From IMG/VR virus record IMGVR_UViG_3300044825_000703, positions 1 through 60,040 of that record: a DNA stretch of 60,040 nt; one strand, 5' to 3'. Position numbers and translations under genes: made by a program. Shown in pieces: positions 47,483-55,868 of the stretch. The first letter of the stretch is position 1, and each line of letters opens with the position of its first letter. The stretch is from a virus. Below the pieces are notes generated by a model. It was not told the origin of the DNA and did not search any database. It saw nothing but the letters and a program-made list of their open reading frames with translations.

Positions 47483-48082
47483 GTGTTTGGGTTTCCAATG
47501 TTCAATCCGATGATGGGTGGGTACGGCCAGATGCCTGCCTATGGAAACCCGTATGTTGGCCTAGGTTCGCTCGGGTTCAATCCAATGATGGGTCAGCAGT
47601 TCATGCAGCCCTACGGTGTATACGGCGGCGGATACGGCGGCGGGTATGGTGGTTTTAACATGCAGCCGCTCATGCAGCCCGCGTATGGTGGATATGGTCA
47701 AGGCCAGATGGGTGGTTTCTTTGGGAACAACCCCCAAGGTCAGTTCAATACCCAACAGCCAGCGCAACAGTCAGTTCAGCCACCACCTCCTCCGCAAGAG
47801 TTTATGGATCTTCAGCGTAGCGTGTTTGAGCGTAGTCGCCAGGGCCAGGGACCGACCCCAGAAGAGATCCAGAGACTTCAGCAGATGCAGAATCAGCACT
47901 TCAACAGCCCTGAGTATCAAAAGGCTCGTGATCAATACATGAGCCAGCAGTTTTCCAGCCCCATGGGATACGGAATCGGGATGCTTGGCATGTCGAGATT
48001 CGCTCCGCAGAACGCCATGGGTCCGATTAACAATCAGGCTATGATGAGTCAAATCCAGTCCTTCTTGTCGAGAATGAGATAA
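47483..48082 (+). CDS. Gly/Tyr/Met/Gln-rich low-complexity protein
   Basis: 199 residues from GTG 47483. The first 80 residues consist of Gly, Tyr, Met, Pro and Gln repeats with prion-like composition (YGGGYGGGYGGF); a Gln-Pro linker and a helical C-terminal domain (EEIQRLQQMQNQHF) follow. Possibly a flexible adhesive or internal virion protein. Confidence 0.7.
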   Translation: MFGFPMFNPMMGGYGQMPAYGNPYVGLGSLGFNPMMGQQFMQPYGVYGGGYGGGYGGFNMQPLMQPAYGGYGQGQMGGFFGNNPQGQFNTQQPAQQSVQPPPPPQEFMDLQRSVFERSRQGQGPTPEEIQRLQQMQNQHFNSPEYQKARDQYMSQQFSSPMGYGIGMLGMSRFAPQNAMGPINNQAMMSQIQSFLSRMR

Positions 48083-48084
48083 GC

Positions 48085-48996
48085 ATGTCTACATCAGGAA
48101 CCACCTCATTCAACCTTGACCTGAATAATCTGGTCGAGGAGGCGTTTGAACGCGCCGGTCGAGAGGTGCGTTCTGGGTATGACATGCGTACTGCCCGTCG
48201 CAGTCTGAACCTGATGACGGTGGAATGGGCAAACCGTGGCATTAACCTGTGGACCATTGAGCAGGGAACGATACCTCTCAATCAGTCTCAGATCACCTAC
48301 GCGCTCCCGATTGATACGATTGATCTCTTGGATCACGTTGTTCGCACTCAGACTGGCCTTAATCAGACCGACATCAACATCACCCGGATCAGCGTATCGA
48401 CCTACGCCACGATCCCAAACAAAAACGCTCAGGGACGACCCATTCAGGTTTGGATCAACCGGCAGTCTGGCTCGACCAGTGCAACCACACTTACATTGGC
48501 TGCTGACATTAGTGCAAGTGACACGACAATCACGTTGAGTGCAACGGATGGGCTGTCGGCGGTGGGCTATGTGCGGATTGGTGCAGAAATCATCAGCTAT
48601 ACCGGAAAGACTGCAACGACGCTTACCGGGTGTCTGAGAGGTCAGGCCGATACCACTGCGGCCGGTCATTTGACTGGTGCTTCTGTGTCAGTGCCCTATC
48701 TTCCGAACATCAACGTCTGGCCGTCCCCGGATCAGAGCAACTTTTACACATTTGTGTACTGGCGTTTGAAGAGGATCCAGGATGCTGGAAATGGTCCAAC
48801 CGACCAGCAGATCCCGTTCCGGTTCTTGAATTGCATGGTGGCGGGCTTGGCGTACTACATTGCCATGAAGATTCCCGAAGGCCAGGACAAGCTGGATCGG
48901 TTGAAGATGGACTATGCCGAGCAGTGGATGCTGGCGGCTGATGAAGACCGGGAGAAGGCTGCGCTTCGGCTTGCTCCAAGGCAGATGTTCATCTAA
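48085..48996 (+). CDS. Head-tail adaptor (P22 gp4/T7 gp11-like)
   Basis: 303 residues. LNNLVEEAFERAGREVRSGYDMRTARRSLNLMTVEWANRGINLWTIEQG and the C-terminal ADEDREKAALRL match podovirus connector proteins. A beta insertion lies at about 130-215. It probably docks on the portal and gates DNA. Confidence 0.8.
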   Translation: MSTSGTTSFNLDLNNLVEEAFERAGREVRSGYDMRTARRSLNLMTVEWANRGINLWTIEQGTIPLNQSQITYALPIDTIDLLDHVVRTQTGLNQTDINITRISVSTYATIPNKNAQGRPIQVWINRQSGSTSATTLTLAADISASDTTITLSATDGLSAVGYVRIGAEIISYTGKTATTLTGCLRGQADTTAAGHLTGASVSVPYLPNINVWPSPDQSNFYTFVYWRLKRIQDAGNGPTDQQIPFRFLNCMVAGLAYYIAMKIPEGQDKLDRLKMDYAEQWMLAADEDREKAALRLAPRQMFI

Positions 48997-48998
48997 TC

Positions 48999-49433
48999 AT
49001 GCCGAACAGGTTTGCGTCAGGGCGCTGGGCGATTGCCCAATGTGATCGCTGTAATTTTCGCTACAAACTGAAAGAGTTGAAGCAACTGGTCATCAAGACC
49101 AAGAATGTGAACTTGTTGGTGTGTCCGTCGTGCTGGGAGCCGGATCAACCGCAGCTTCAGTTGGGTATGTATCCGGTGGATGATCCGCAGGCGTTGCGTA
49201 ATCCTCGGCCTGATAACAGCTACGTCACGTCTGGATTGAATGGGTTGCAGACGGATCCGTTGACAGCACCACCAACCAGTACGGCGGCATTTGGCACACC
49301 GGAGGGTGGCAGTAGGATCATTCAGTGGGGCTGGAATCCTGTGGGCTTGAACAATCCATTGCAACTTGCTGGATTGGAGGATAATCTCCAAGCACAAGGT
49401 TCAGTGGGAACCGTGACCATAACGGTCAGTTAG
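48999..49433 (+). CDS. Structural protein with zinc-ribbon-like CxxC pairs
   Basis: 144 residues. CDRCNFRY and CPSCWEPDQP form two Cys pairs near the N-terminus; the tail reads GSVGTVTITVS, like single units of the repeat protein at 51299. Common in uncultured podoviruses between the adaptor genes. Confidence 0.75.
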   Translation: MPNRFASGRWAIAQCDRCNFRYKLKELKQLVIKTKNVNLLVCPSCWEPDQPQLQLGMYPVDDPQALRNPRPDNSYVTSGLNGLQTDPLTAPPTSTAAFGTPEGGSRIIQWGWNPVGLNNPLQLAGLEDNLQAQGSVGTVTITVS

Positions 49434-49441
49434 GAGTGATC

Positions 49442-49618
49442 ATGAAGAAGTACATGTCTGGTGGCGATGTTAAGAAGGTGAAGAAGATCGCCAAGGCCGA
49501 GGTTGAGGGCCACGAGAAGCGGATGCACAAGTTTGCCAAGGGCGGTGTGACGAATGCCCAGCGCAAACAGTACGGTCGCAATATGGCTCGCGTCATGAAC
49601 CAGCGGAGCAGCTCATGA
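49442..49618 (+). CDS. Small basic protein with A/S-x-GG motifs
   Basis: 58 residues from ATG 49442 (GGAG 6 bases upstream). KKYMSGGDVKKVKKIAKAEVEGHEKRMHKFAKGGVTNAQRKQYGRNMARV: Lys-rich, with two -GG motifs. Function unknown. Confidence 0.7.
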   Translation: MKKYMSGGDVKKVKKIAKAEVEGHEKRMHKFAKGGVTNAQRKQYGRNMARVMNQRSSS

Positions 49619-49815
49619 GCAAGGCAAACGATCAGTGCCACTTCTTCCCTGCGGAGACTAAGGATCCGATTGGGAAGTACACGCAGCCTCGTCCGTACAC
49701 CGATACGATGGGTAAGAATGGCTATCCGAACGCCATTCCTAACACTCAAACTTTGCGTACCCGTGGGACGAAGAACACTACCCGTGGGAACAGCAGCTCG
49801 ACCAAGATGGGTTGA
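49615..49815 (+). CDS. Small polar protein
   Basis: 66 residues, ATGA overlap with the preceding stop; Thr/Asn/Lys-rich, disordered. Function unknown. Confidence 0.65.
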   Translation: MSKANDQCHFFPAETKDPIGKYTQPRPYTDTMGKNGYPNAIPNTQTLRTRGTKNTTRGNSSSTKMG

Positions 49816-49817
49816 AC

Positions 49818-50498
49818 GTGAACTACGCGACGCTCTTTGAGACGATCAAAGGATTCCTTGAGAATGATTTTCCAAGCACGACCTGGACAAATTCGGCTGA
49901 AACCGGAACGGTAACGTTTTCGTCTACTGAGCAGATCAACACGTTTATTCGTCAGGCCGAGCAGCGGATCTACAACACGGTACAGCTTCCAGCACTTCGC
50001 AAGAATGTGACTGGCAACTGCACGATCAACAACAAGTACCTAGCCATGCCGTCTGACTGGCTGGCGATGTACTCGTTATCTGTGATCCGTTCTGACGGTT
50101 CCCAGCATTTCCTGTTGAACAAAGACGTTGAGTACATCCGCGAGTCTTTCCCGAATCCATCGGACAAGGGCGAGCCCACGCATTACGCCATCTTTGACAA
50201 CGATACGATGATTCTTGGCCCTACCCCGGATGATTCGTACAGCATGGAGATGCACTACTACTATTACCCAGAGTCGATTGTGACCGCAAACACAACGTGG
50301 CTGGGTGATCACTTTGACAGCACGTTGCTTTATGGGTCGCTGGTTGAGGGATACACATTCATGAAGGGCGAGCCCGACATGGTTGCGTTGTACTCAAAGC
50401 GATACGAAGAGGCAATGCTGCTGCTCAAGAAACTTGGCGATGGCAAGGATCGTCAAGACACCTATCGGTCTGGACAAGTGAGGTATCAAGTCACATGA
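49818..50498 (+). CDS. Phage adaptor/connector protein
   Basis: 226 residues from GTG 49818 (VNYATLFETIKGFLENDFP). STEQINTFIRQAEQRIYNTVQLPALRKNV and YLAMPSDWLAMYSLSVI belong to the phage adaptor family near podovirus tails; YYYYPESIV is typical. It probably forms the connector next to the portal or tail hub. Confidence 0.8.
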   Translation: MNYATLFETIKGFLENDFPSTTWTNSAETGTVTFSSTEQINTFIRQAEQRIYNTVQLPALRKNVTGNCTINNKYLAMPSDWLAMYSLSVIRSDGSQHFLLNKDVEYIRESFPNPSDKGEPTHYAIFDNDTMILGPTPDDSYSMEMHYYYYPESIVTANTTWLGDHFDSTLLYGSLVEGYTFMKGEPDMVALYSKRYEEAMLLLKKLGDGKDRQDTYRSGQVRYQVT

Positions 50499-50785
50499 TT
50501 ATGAATGACGTTGGGGTTCTCCTTGGAGGGCTCGTTCAAGTACAAACGACACAAAACCGTGGGCTTACAGCCGAGGAAGTTGCGGAGCGTGCCGTTGATC
50601 GAATCATTTCCGTGGGCCAGAATTCCCACCCGGCCATTCGTGATCAAGCTCATGCGTTCAGGGAACACATTCAAGCGGTAGTATCCTTCTACATGAAGGA
50701 AGCGATCAAAAACGATCGGGCTACGCTTGCCATCCGGCTTAGAGATGCGGGGCATCCTGAGCTTGTCAAACTCTTGGAGAACTAA
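50495..50785 (+). CDS. Conserved small late protein (LTAEEVAERAVDRIISV)
   Basis: 96 residues. LTAEEVAERAVDRIISV, HPAIRDQAHAFREHI and KNDRATLAIRLRDAGHPEL are conserved in many podovirus-like phages just after the adaptor gene. Helical; function unknown, perhaps a chaperone or connector. Confidence 0.75.
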   Translation: MIMNDVGVLLGGLVQVQTTQNRGLTAEEVAERAVDRIISVGQNSHPAIRDQAHAFREHIQAVVSFYMKEAIKNDRATLAIRLRDAGHPELVKLLEN

Positions 50786-50786
50786 C

Positions 50787-51224
50787 ATGCCGTTTACCGG
50801 AAACTTTATGTGCACCAGCTTCAAAGTCGAGCTGATGCGCAGTATTCACAACTTCACCGCCAGCACGGGCAACACGTTCAAGCTGGCGCTCTACACCAAC
50901 AGTGCATCGTTCACTGCTGCTACGACCGCGTATACGACCACCAACGAAGTCACCGCTTCGGGTTCTTATGCGGCTGGTGGTGGCACACTGACCAACGTGA
51001 CTCCGACTTCGAGCGGTACCACGGCGTTCACCGACTTTGCGGACATTAGCTTTACTACGGCCACCATCACGGCTCGTGGTGCGCTGATTTACAATGACAC
51101 GGCTACGGGTGACCCGACGGTTGTGGTGTTGGACTTCGGTTCAGACAAGACCTCGACCTCGGGAACCTTCCAGGTCATCTTCCCGACTGCGGACAGTTCT
51201 AGTGCCATTATAAGGATTGCATGA
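50787..51224 (+). CDS. Tail protein, beta-sandwich
   Basis: 145 residues. KVELMRSIHNFTASTGNTFKLALYT and GGGTLTNVTPTSSGTTAFTDFADI are seen in tail or fibre-tip proteins of related phages. G/C-ending codons indicate high expression. Confidence 0.7.
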   Translation: MPFTGNFMCTSFKVELMRSIHNFTASTGNTFKLALYTNSASFTAATTAYTTTNEVTASGSYAAGGGTLTNVTPTSSGTTAFTDFADISFTTATITARGALIYNDTATGDPTVVVLDFGSDKTSTSGTFQVIFPTADSSSAIIRIA

Positions 51225-51254
51225 GATTGCATTAATTGTGTAAATGTCTATAAC

Positions 51255-51278
51255 GGCGGCCTTCTACGGAAGGTCGCC
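51255..51278 (+). terminator. Stem-loop before the repeat protein
   Basis: GGCGGCCTTC/GAAGGTCGCC (one G-U pair) with loop TACG, followed by AGTTTGT. The U-tract is weak, so it is a partial terminator or leader hairpin. Confidence 0.45.
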
Positions 51279-51298
51279 AGTTTGTCGTGGGAGTGTAA

Positions 51299-53530
51299 GT
51301 GGCCGATGTCAACGTCGGGTTTACTGGTTGGGGTGCGTCTGGCGTAACCTGGGGTGAAGACCCTTGGGGCCAGAGCGTTGCATCCTTACCGACCGGAACC
51401 GGGCAGGTTGGCAGTGTCACTGTTGCGGCAAATGCCAATGTAACTGTTACGGGCCTGTCTGCTACCGGGCAGGTCGGCAGCGTTACGGTTACTGGTTCTG
51501 CCAATGTCACGTTGACGGGCGTATCTGCCACAGGCAACGTTGGCAGCGTCACCGTTACAGGTGATTCCAATACAAACGTCACCGGCCTGTCTGCGACCGG
51601 ACAGGTTGGTTCGGTCACGGTTACTGCTGACTCAAATACTGATGTCACGGGCCTGTCCGCAACGGGCCAGGTTGGTACTGTTGCGGTCACGGGTGATTCC
51701 AATACTACCGTTACAGGGGTCTCGGGCACAGGAGAAACCGGCACTGTTAATGTAGACGCCAGTGCTGATGTACCGGTAACTGGTTTGTCTGCAACCGGAG
51801 AGGTTGGGACCGTCGCAGTCACGGGCGACGCGAATGTTGACGTGACTGGCGTGTTTGGCACGGGCCAAGTCGGCCAGGTTGATGTTGTCGCCACTCAAGA
51901 CGTTGATGTCAACCTGACGGGCGCTTCTGCGACTGGCCAGGTTGGAACGGTTGCGTTAACCGGCGATGCTAATGTCGATGTCACTGGTGTGTTCGGCACC
52001 GGTCAAGTCGGCACCGTCGCGGTTACTGGAGACGCCAATACCAACGTCACGGGACTATCAGCAACTGGCCAAGTAGGGTCAGTCACGGTTGAAGCAAGCG
52101 CTGATGTTCCAGTTACGGGCCTGTCTGCTACCGGGCAAGTCGGCTCCGTCACCGTCACAGGCGACGCCAATACTGATGTCACCGGACTTCAAGCGACTGG
52201 TTTGGTGGGCTCTGTTGCCGTCCAAGGTGACGCCAATGTGCCCGTCACGGGTCTGAGCGCCACGGGTCAGGTTGGCTCTGTCACGGTGACAGCCGATTCC
52301 AATGTACCGGTGACTGGCCTGTCTGCTACAGGGCAAGTTGGATCAGTCACTGTCACGGGTGACGCCAATGTCAGCGTTACAGGCGTCTTTGGAACCGGCC
52401 AAGTTGGGACTGTAACTGTCGCGGGCGATGCGATTGTCCCGGTGACAGGTCTGTCTGCTACTGGTCAAGTTGGGACGGTTGTAGTTGAAGCGGGCGCTGG
52501 AGTAAATGTCACCGGCCTGGTAGCCACTGGCAATGTAGGAAGTGTCACGGTTTCGGCTGGTGCGAATGTTGATGCCACCGGTTCGGCTGGCACCGGTCAG
52601 GTTGGCAGCGTCACGATTGAGCTCACCACGCCAGTCAACGTGACTGGTGTATCGGCCACAGGACAGGTTGGATCTGCGAATGCCACCGGAGGTGCGGATG
52701 TCACAGCTACCGGCCTGTCGGCTACTGGGCAAGTTGGTACAGTGCAGATCAACACTGGGGCAATTGTTGACGTTACGGGTGTTGCCGGTTCTGGTCAGGT
52801 TGGATCTGTTGCTATTGCCGGTAATGCAGATGTTTCGGCAACCGGACTAAGCGCGACGGGTTTGGTTGGTTCAGTAACAGTCACAGGTGACGCAAATGTT
52901 GACGTGACTGGCGTGACAGGAACAGGCGCTGTTGGATCGGTCACGGTTGATGCGGGTACACAGGTTGAGGTGTCTGGGCTATCTGCAACCGGATCGGTGA
53001 GAAGCGTTACGGTTACAGGCTCGGCGGATGTCAGTCTTACGGGGTCATCGGCTACAGGTCAGGTCGGAACGGTTGATGTTGAGGTTGGTGTTGTTGTTGA
53101 CCTGACCGGCGTATCTGCAAGCGGCTTGGTTGGCGATGTTGCCATCTCAGGCAATGCCAATGTCGATGTCTTTGGCGTCTCGGTCACTGGTTCGGTTGGT
53201 GATGTTGCGGTTGGTATTAATGCCGCAGTTGATGTCACCGGTGTAGAGGCGACAGGAGCGGTTGGATCGGTTACAGTAGGCATTGGGCCTGATGTTGAAG
53301 TGACCGGTGTTTCAGCAACTGGCACGGTTGGGTCCGTTGTTGTAACTGGAGACTGTAATGTCTTCCCGGTCGGCGTTGCTGGCATCGGACAAGTAGGAAC
53401 AGTCTTGGTCTGGGGTTTGATTGATGAGAATCAGACGCCAAACTGGATTAACATCAACGACAGTCAAGGTTCCACTTGGACCGCTGTCAACGAAGCTCAG
53501 GTTCCCGATTGGGAAGAGATATTAGCGTAG
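51299..53530 (+). CDS. Protein built of about 30 22-residue Gly/Val/Thr repeats
   Basis: 743 residues from GTG 51299 (GGGAG upstream). After about 35 residues, units of the form GLSATGQVGSVTVTGDANVDVT repeat with a 22-residue (66-base) period to about residue 700; a Trp-rich tail closes it. The pattern suits a long beta-solenoid or stacked beta structure in a tail spike or fibre shaft. Repeat DNA is well diverged, so not a recent expansion. The antisense Pro/Thr ORF over it is a by-product. Confidence 0.75.
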   Translation: MADVNVGFTGWGASGVTWGEDPWGQSVASLPTGTGQVGSVTVAANANVTVTGLSATGQVGSVTVTGSANVTLTGVSATGNVGSVTVTGDSNTNVTGLSATGQVGSVTVTADSNTDVTGLSATGQVGTVAVTGDSNTTVTGVSGTGETGTVNVDASADVPVTGLSATGEVGTVAVTGDANVDVTGVFGTGQVGQVDVVATQDVDVNLTGASATGQVGTVALTGDANVDVTGVFGTGQVGTVAVTGDANTNVTGLSATGQVGSVTVEASADVPVTGLSATGQVGSVTVTGDANTDVTGLQATGLVGSVAVQGDANVPVTGLSATGQVGSVTVTADSNVPVTGLSATGQVGSVTVTGDANVSVTGVFGTGQVGTVTVAGDAIVPVTGLSATGQVGTVVVEAGAGVNVTGLVATGNVGSVTVSAGANVDATGSAGTGQVGSVTIELTTPVNVTGVSATGQVGSANATGGADVTATGLSATGQVGTVQINTGAIVDVTGVAGSGQVGSVAIAGNADVSATGLSATGLVGSVTVTGDANVDVTGVTGTGAVGSVTVDAGTQVEVSGLSATGSVRSVTVTGSADVSLTGSSATGQVGTVDVEVGVVVDLTGVSASGLVGDVAISGNANVDVFGVSVTGSVGDVAVGINAAVDVTGVEATGAVGSVTVGIGPDVEVTGVSATGTVGSVVVTGDCNVFPVGVAGIGQVGTVLVWGLIDENQTPNWININDSQGSTWTAVNEAQVPDWEEILA
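51400..53400 (+). repeat. About 30 in-frame 66-bp repeats
   Basis: Recurring TCTGCNACNGGNCAGGTNGG core every 66 bases inside the repeat protein. Units vary most in third positions and at the loop (GDAN/ADSN/EASA). Confidence 0.85.
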
Positions 53531-53539
53531 GGGTTCAAC

Positions 53540-55324
53540 ATGGCGATCAATTACACCACCCTCCTCGGCCTCGCCCAACCCGTTACCGGCACCGAATCCG
53601 GTGTGTGGGGCGATGTCGTCAACAACCAGATCACCTCGTTGTTGGAAGATGCAATCGCAAACGCAGCAACCATCAACGTTACGAGCGCAAACGTCACGCT
53701 GACCGATAACAACGGCGCGGCCGACCAATCTCGCATGGCGATCCTGCTTGTGACGGGCACTCCCGGCACTACGCGCAATATCGTGGCACCAAGCACGAGC
53801 AAGTGGTACATCGTCAGGAACGGATCGAACGCAGCGGTGGTCATTAAGGGATCAGCTACCACGGGCGTAACCATCCCTACCGGCTCAGATGCTCTGGTCT
53901 TCTGGAACGGATCAGACTTTGAAGTAGGTGCCGTAGCAGGCCCCGCAAGCTCTACCGATAACGCAGTAGTACGGTACGACGGCACCACAGGGAAGGTTGT
54001 TCAGAACTCTGGCGTCACGATTGACGACTCGAACAATGTGGGTGGTCTGGCTAACCTGAACTTCTCTGGGACAGGAAACAGGATAACCGGCGACTTTAGT
54101 AATGCTACTGCTGCTAATCGTGTGATGTTTCAGACTAGCACAAGCAACAGCAACACAATTTTAAGCGCGATACCGACCGGAACGGGCAACACATCTGCGC
54201 TTCGGTTGTTCAACGCGGCTGATTCCGCTAACAGTGCGAGCGCTTTGATTTCTGTGTCTTCGACGGCAGCAACGCTTGAGTCTCAAATCTCCGGCACAGG
54301 AACTTACGTACCGCTTATTTTTTCCACCGGTGGCTCCGAGCGCGTCAGGGTAAGTACGTCAGGTAATGTAGGGATTGGGACGAGTACCTCGACAAGCCCT
54401 CTATCGGTAAAAACAGATTCCGATTTTGTGATTTCGATGCGTACAACTGCTGCTTCAACTGGTGCGCGTGTTGTTGCGTTAAATCTTGCTGAGAATGCGT
54501 ACAAAGATCTTGTAGTAGACGGGACAACAGTTCAAATAGCTACGGGCGGCACAGAACGCATGCGTATCACGTCTGGCGGCGATGTCGGGATAGGAGTTAC
54601 TTCGACAGCAGCTAAGCTGGATGTTTTAGGAGCAGCGACCGCCCCCGGACTTCGTATTCTAGGCGGTGGCAATAGTGGCATCAATATTGCAACATTTGCT
54701 GACGCAGGCGGGGCAGGACAAGTTACGATAAACCCAAGTGGGAACCTTTTGGTTGGGACGACGACTTCCGCCGGCAAGTTAACTGTTACAACATCTTCAG
54801 GTCAGGGAGGGCATTTTTCAGTATCCGGCGGGACTGGTTTCCCAGTTGTAGCCAGTGTTAATTTTGTGTCTAGCACAGCAACCGCAGGAGTGCGTGTTCT
54901 TAAATATGACAACAACACAACAACATCACAAGTTTTTGTTCAGTTTGCTGTTAATCAAGACGGCGCAAATTGTGGGCAAATCAACGCAAACGGGACTAAC
55001 ACAGCGGCGTTTGGCACATATTCAGACGCTCGGTTAAAAGAAAACATTACCGATCTGCCGTCCCAGTTAGCCAGCATATTGGCACTCAGGCCGGTGGAGT
55101 TTGACTACATTCAATCCGAAGGCGGCGGGCACCAGATTGGATTCATTGCTCAGGAGATGGAGCAGGTATACCCGGACGTTGTTGGAGAGCGGGCAGATGG
55201 TATGAAAACCATTACTGCTTGGAGCAAGACGGAAGCTCGGTTGGTTAAAGCCATCCAAGAACAGCAAGCCATCATCGAACAACTTACGCAGCGCATTGCT
55301 GCACTTGAGAACAAAGGAGCCTAA
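53540..55324 (+). CDS. Tail fibre with S74 intramolecular chaperone
   Basis: 594 residues. N-terminal LLGLAQPVTGTESGVWGDVVNNQIT anchors it; a long variable shaft follows. The C-terminus starts YSDARLKENI (Ser495, Lys500) and has LRPVEFDYI and IGFIAQEMEQVYPDVV, the S74 domain. By analogy with endosialidases it trimerises the fibre and cuts itself off before Ser495. A C-terminal coiled coil (LVKAIQEQQAIIEQLTQRI) helps trimer formation. Host-receptor binding is the likely role. Confidence 0.9.
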   Translation: MAINYTTLLGLAQPVTGTESGVWGDVVNNQITSLLEDAIANAATINVTSANVTLTDNNGAADQSRMAILLVTGTPGTTRNIVAPSTSKWYIVRNGSNAAVVIKGSATTGVTIPTGSDALVFWNGSDFEVGAVAGPASSTDNAVVRYDGTTGKVVQNSGVTIDDSNNVGGLANLNFSGTGNRITGDFSNATAANRVMFQTSTSNSNTILSAIPTGTGNTSALRLFNAADSANSASALISVSSTAATLESQISGTGTYVPLIFSTGGSERVRVSTSGNVGIGTSTSTSPLSVKTDSDFVISMRTTAASTGARVVALNLAENAYKDLVVDGTTVQIATGGTERMRITSGGDVGIGVTSTAAKLDVLGAATAPGLRILGGGNSGINIATFADAGGAGQVTINPSGNLLVGTTTSAGKLTVTTSSGQGGHFSVSGGTGFPVVASVNFVSSTATAGVRVLKYDNNTTTSQVFVQFAVNQDGANCGQINANGTNTAAFGTYSDARLKENITDLPSQLASILALRPVEFDYIQSEGGGHQIGFIAQEMEQVYPDVVGERADGMKTITAWSKTEARLVKAIQEQQAIIEQLTQRIAALENKGA

Positions 55325-55326
55325 TC

Positions 55327-55638
55327 ATGGCAACGTGGATTATTGAATGGATGAACACCACGCCGTCTACTGCCACTCCCGCCGAGCGTGTTATTACGGC
55401 CGGATGGAGATGCAACGGTGAGCAGGGTGGTTTCACCGCCACCGTCTACGGATCGGCTGGATTCACTTACACCGAAGGCGAACCGTTCACGCCGTTCAAC
55501 CAACTGACCCAAGAGCAAGTGCTTGGCTGGGTATGGGCGAGCGGTGTAGACAAGGCCGAGGTCGAGGCGAACATCCAGCGTCAACTTGACGATCAAATCA
55601 ACCCGCCGATTATTCAACCGCCGCTGCCGTGGGCTTAA
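55327..55638 (+). CDS. Small tail-associated protein (DUF7936-like)
   Basis: 103 residues. YTEGEPFTPFNQLTQEQVLGWVWASG and INPPIIQPPLPW are a conserved pattern in phage proteins encoded after fibre genes. Function unknown. Confidence 0.7.
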   Translation: MATWIIEWMNTTPSTATPAERVITAGWRCNGEQGGFTATVYGSAGFTYTEGEPFTPFNQLTQEQVLGWVWASGVDKAEVEANIQRQLDDQINPPIIQPPLPWA

Positions 55639-55639
55639 C

Positions 55640-55855
55640 ATGATCAAGATGGTAGAAGCGCACGACAAGGGTGAGTCAATCGAGCCCAAGCACACCGTGG
55701 AGATTCTGTGTCCAGCGTGTGATCGGGATGTTGACGCCCAAGAGTTGTTCGACCTGAAGTGCAATGACTGCGGACAAGACCTGTCAGAGCCGAAGCAGAA
55801 CGTAGCAATCTTTGCGACGACCGTTCCGGCAGCCGGAGGCGGTACGTTGCTCTAA
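55640..55855 (+). CDS. Small zinc-ribbon protein
   Basis: 71 residues from ATG 55640. CPACDRDVDAQELFDLKCNDCGQDL carries two CxxC pairs. Function unknown; a similar ribbon protein occurs in the 48999 gene. Confidence 0.65.
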   Translation: MIKMVEAHDKGESIEPKHTVEILCPACDRDVDAQELFDLKCNDCGQDLSEPKQNVAIFATTVPAAGGGTLL

Positions 55856-55868
55856 AGGAAGCTGAGGG

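Noticed and set aside
51232-51894. 220-codon minus-strand Thr/Pro/Val protein
   Set aside because: Mirror of the 66-bp repeats in the sense gene; repeats alone keep the antisense frame open.
51400-53400. Regular repeats considered as a CRISPR array
   Set aside because: Units are in frame, contiguous and coding, with no unique spacers.
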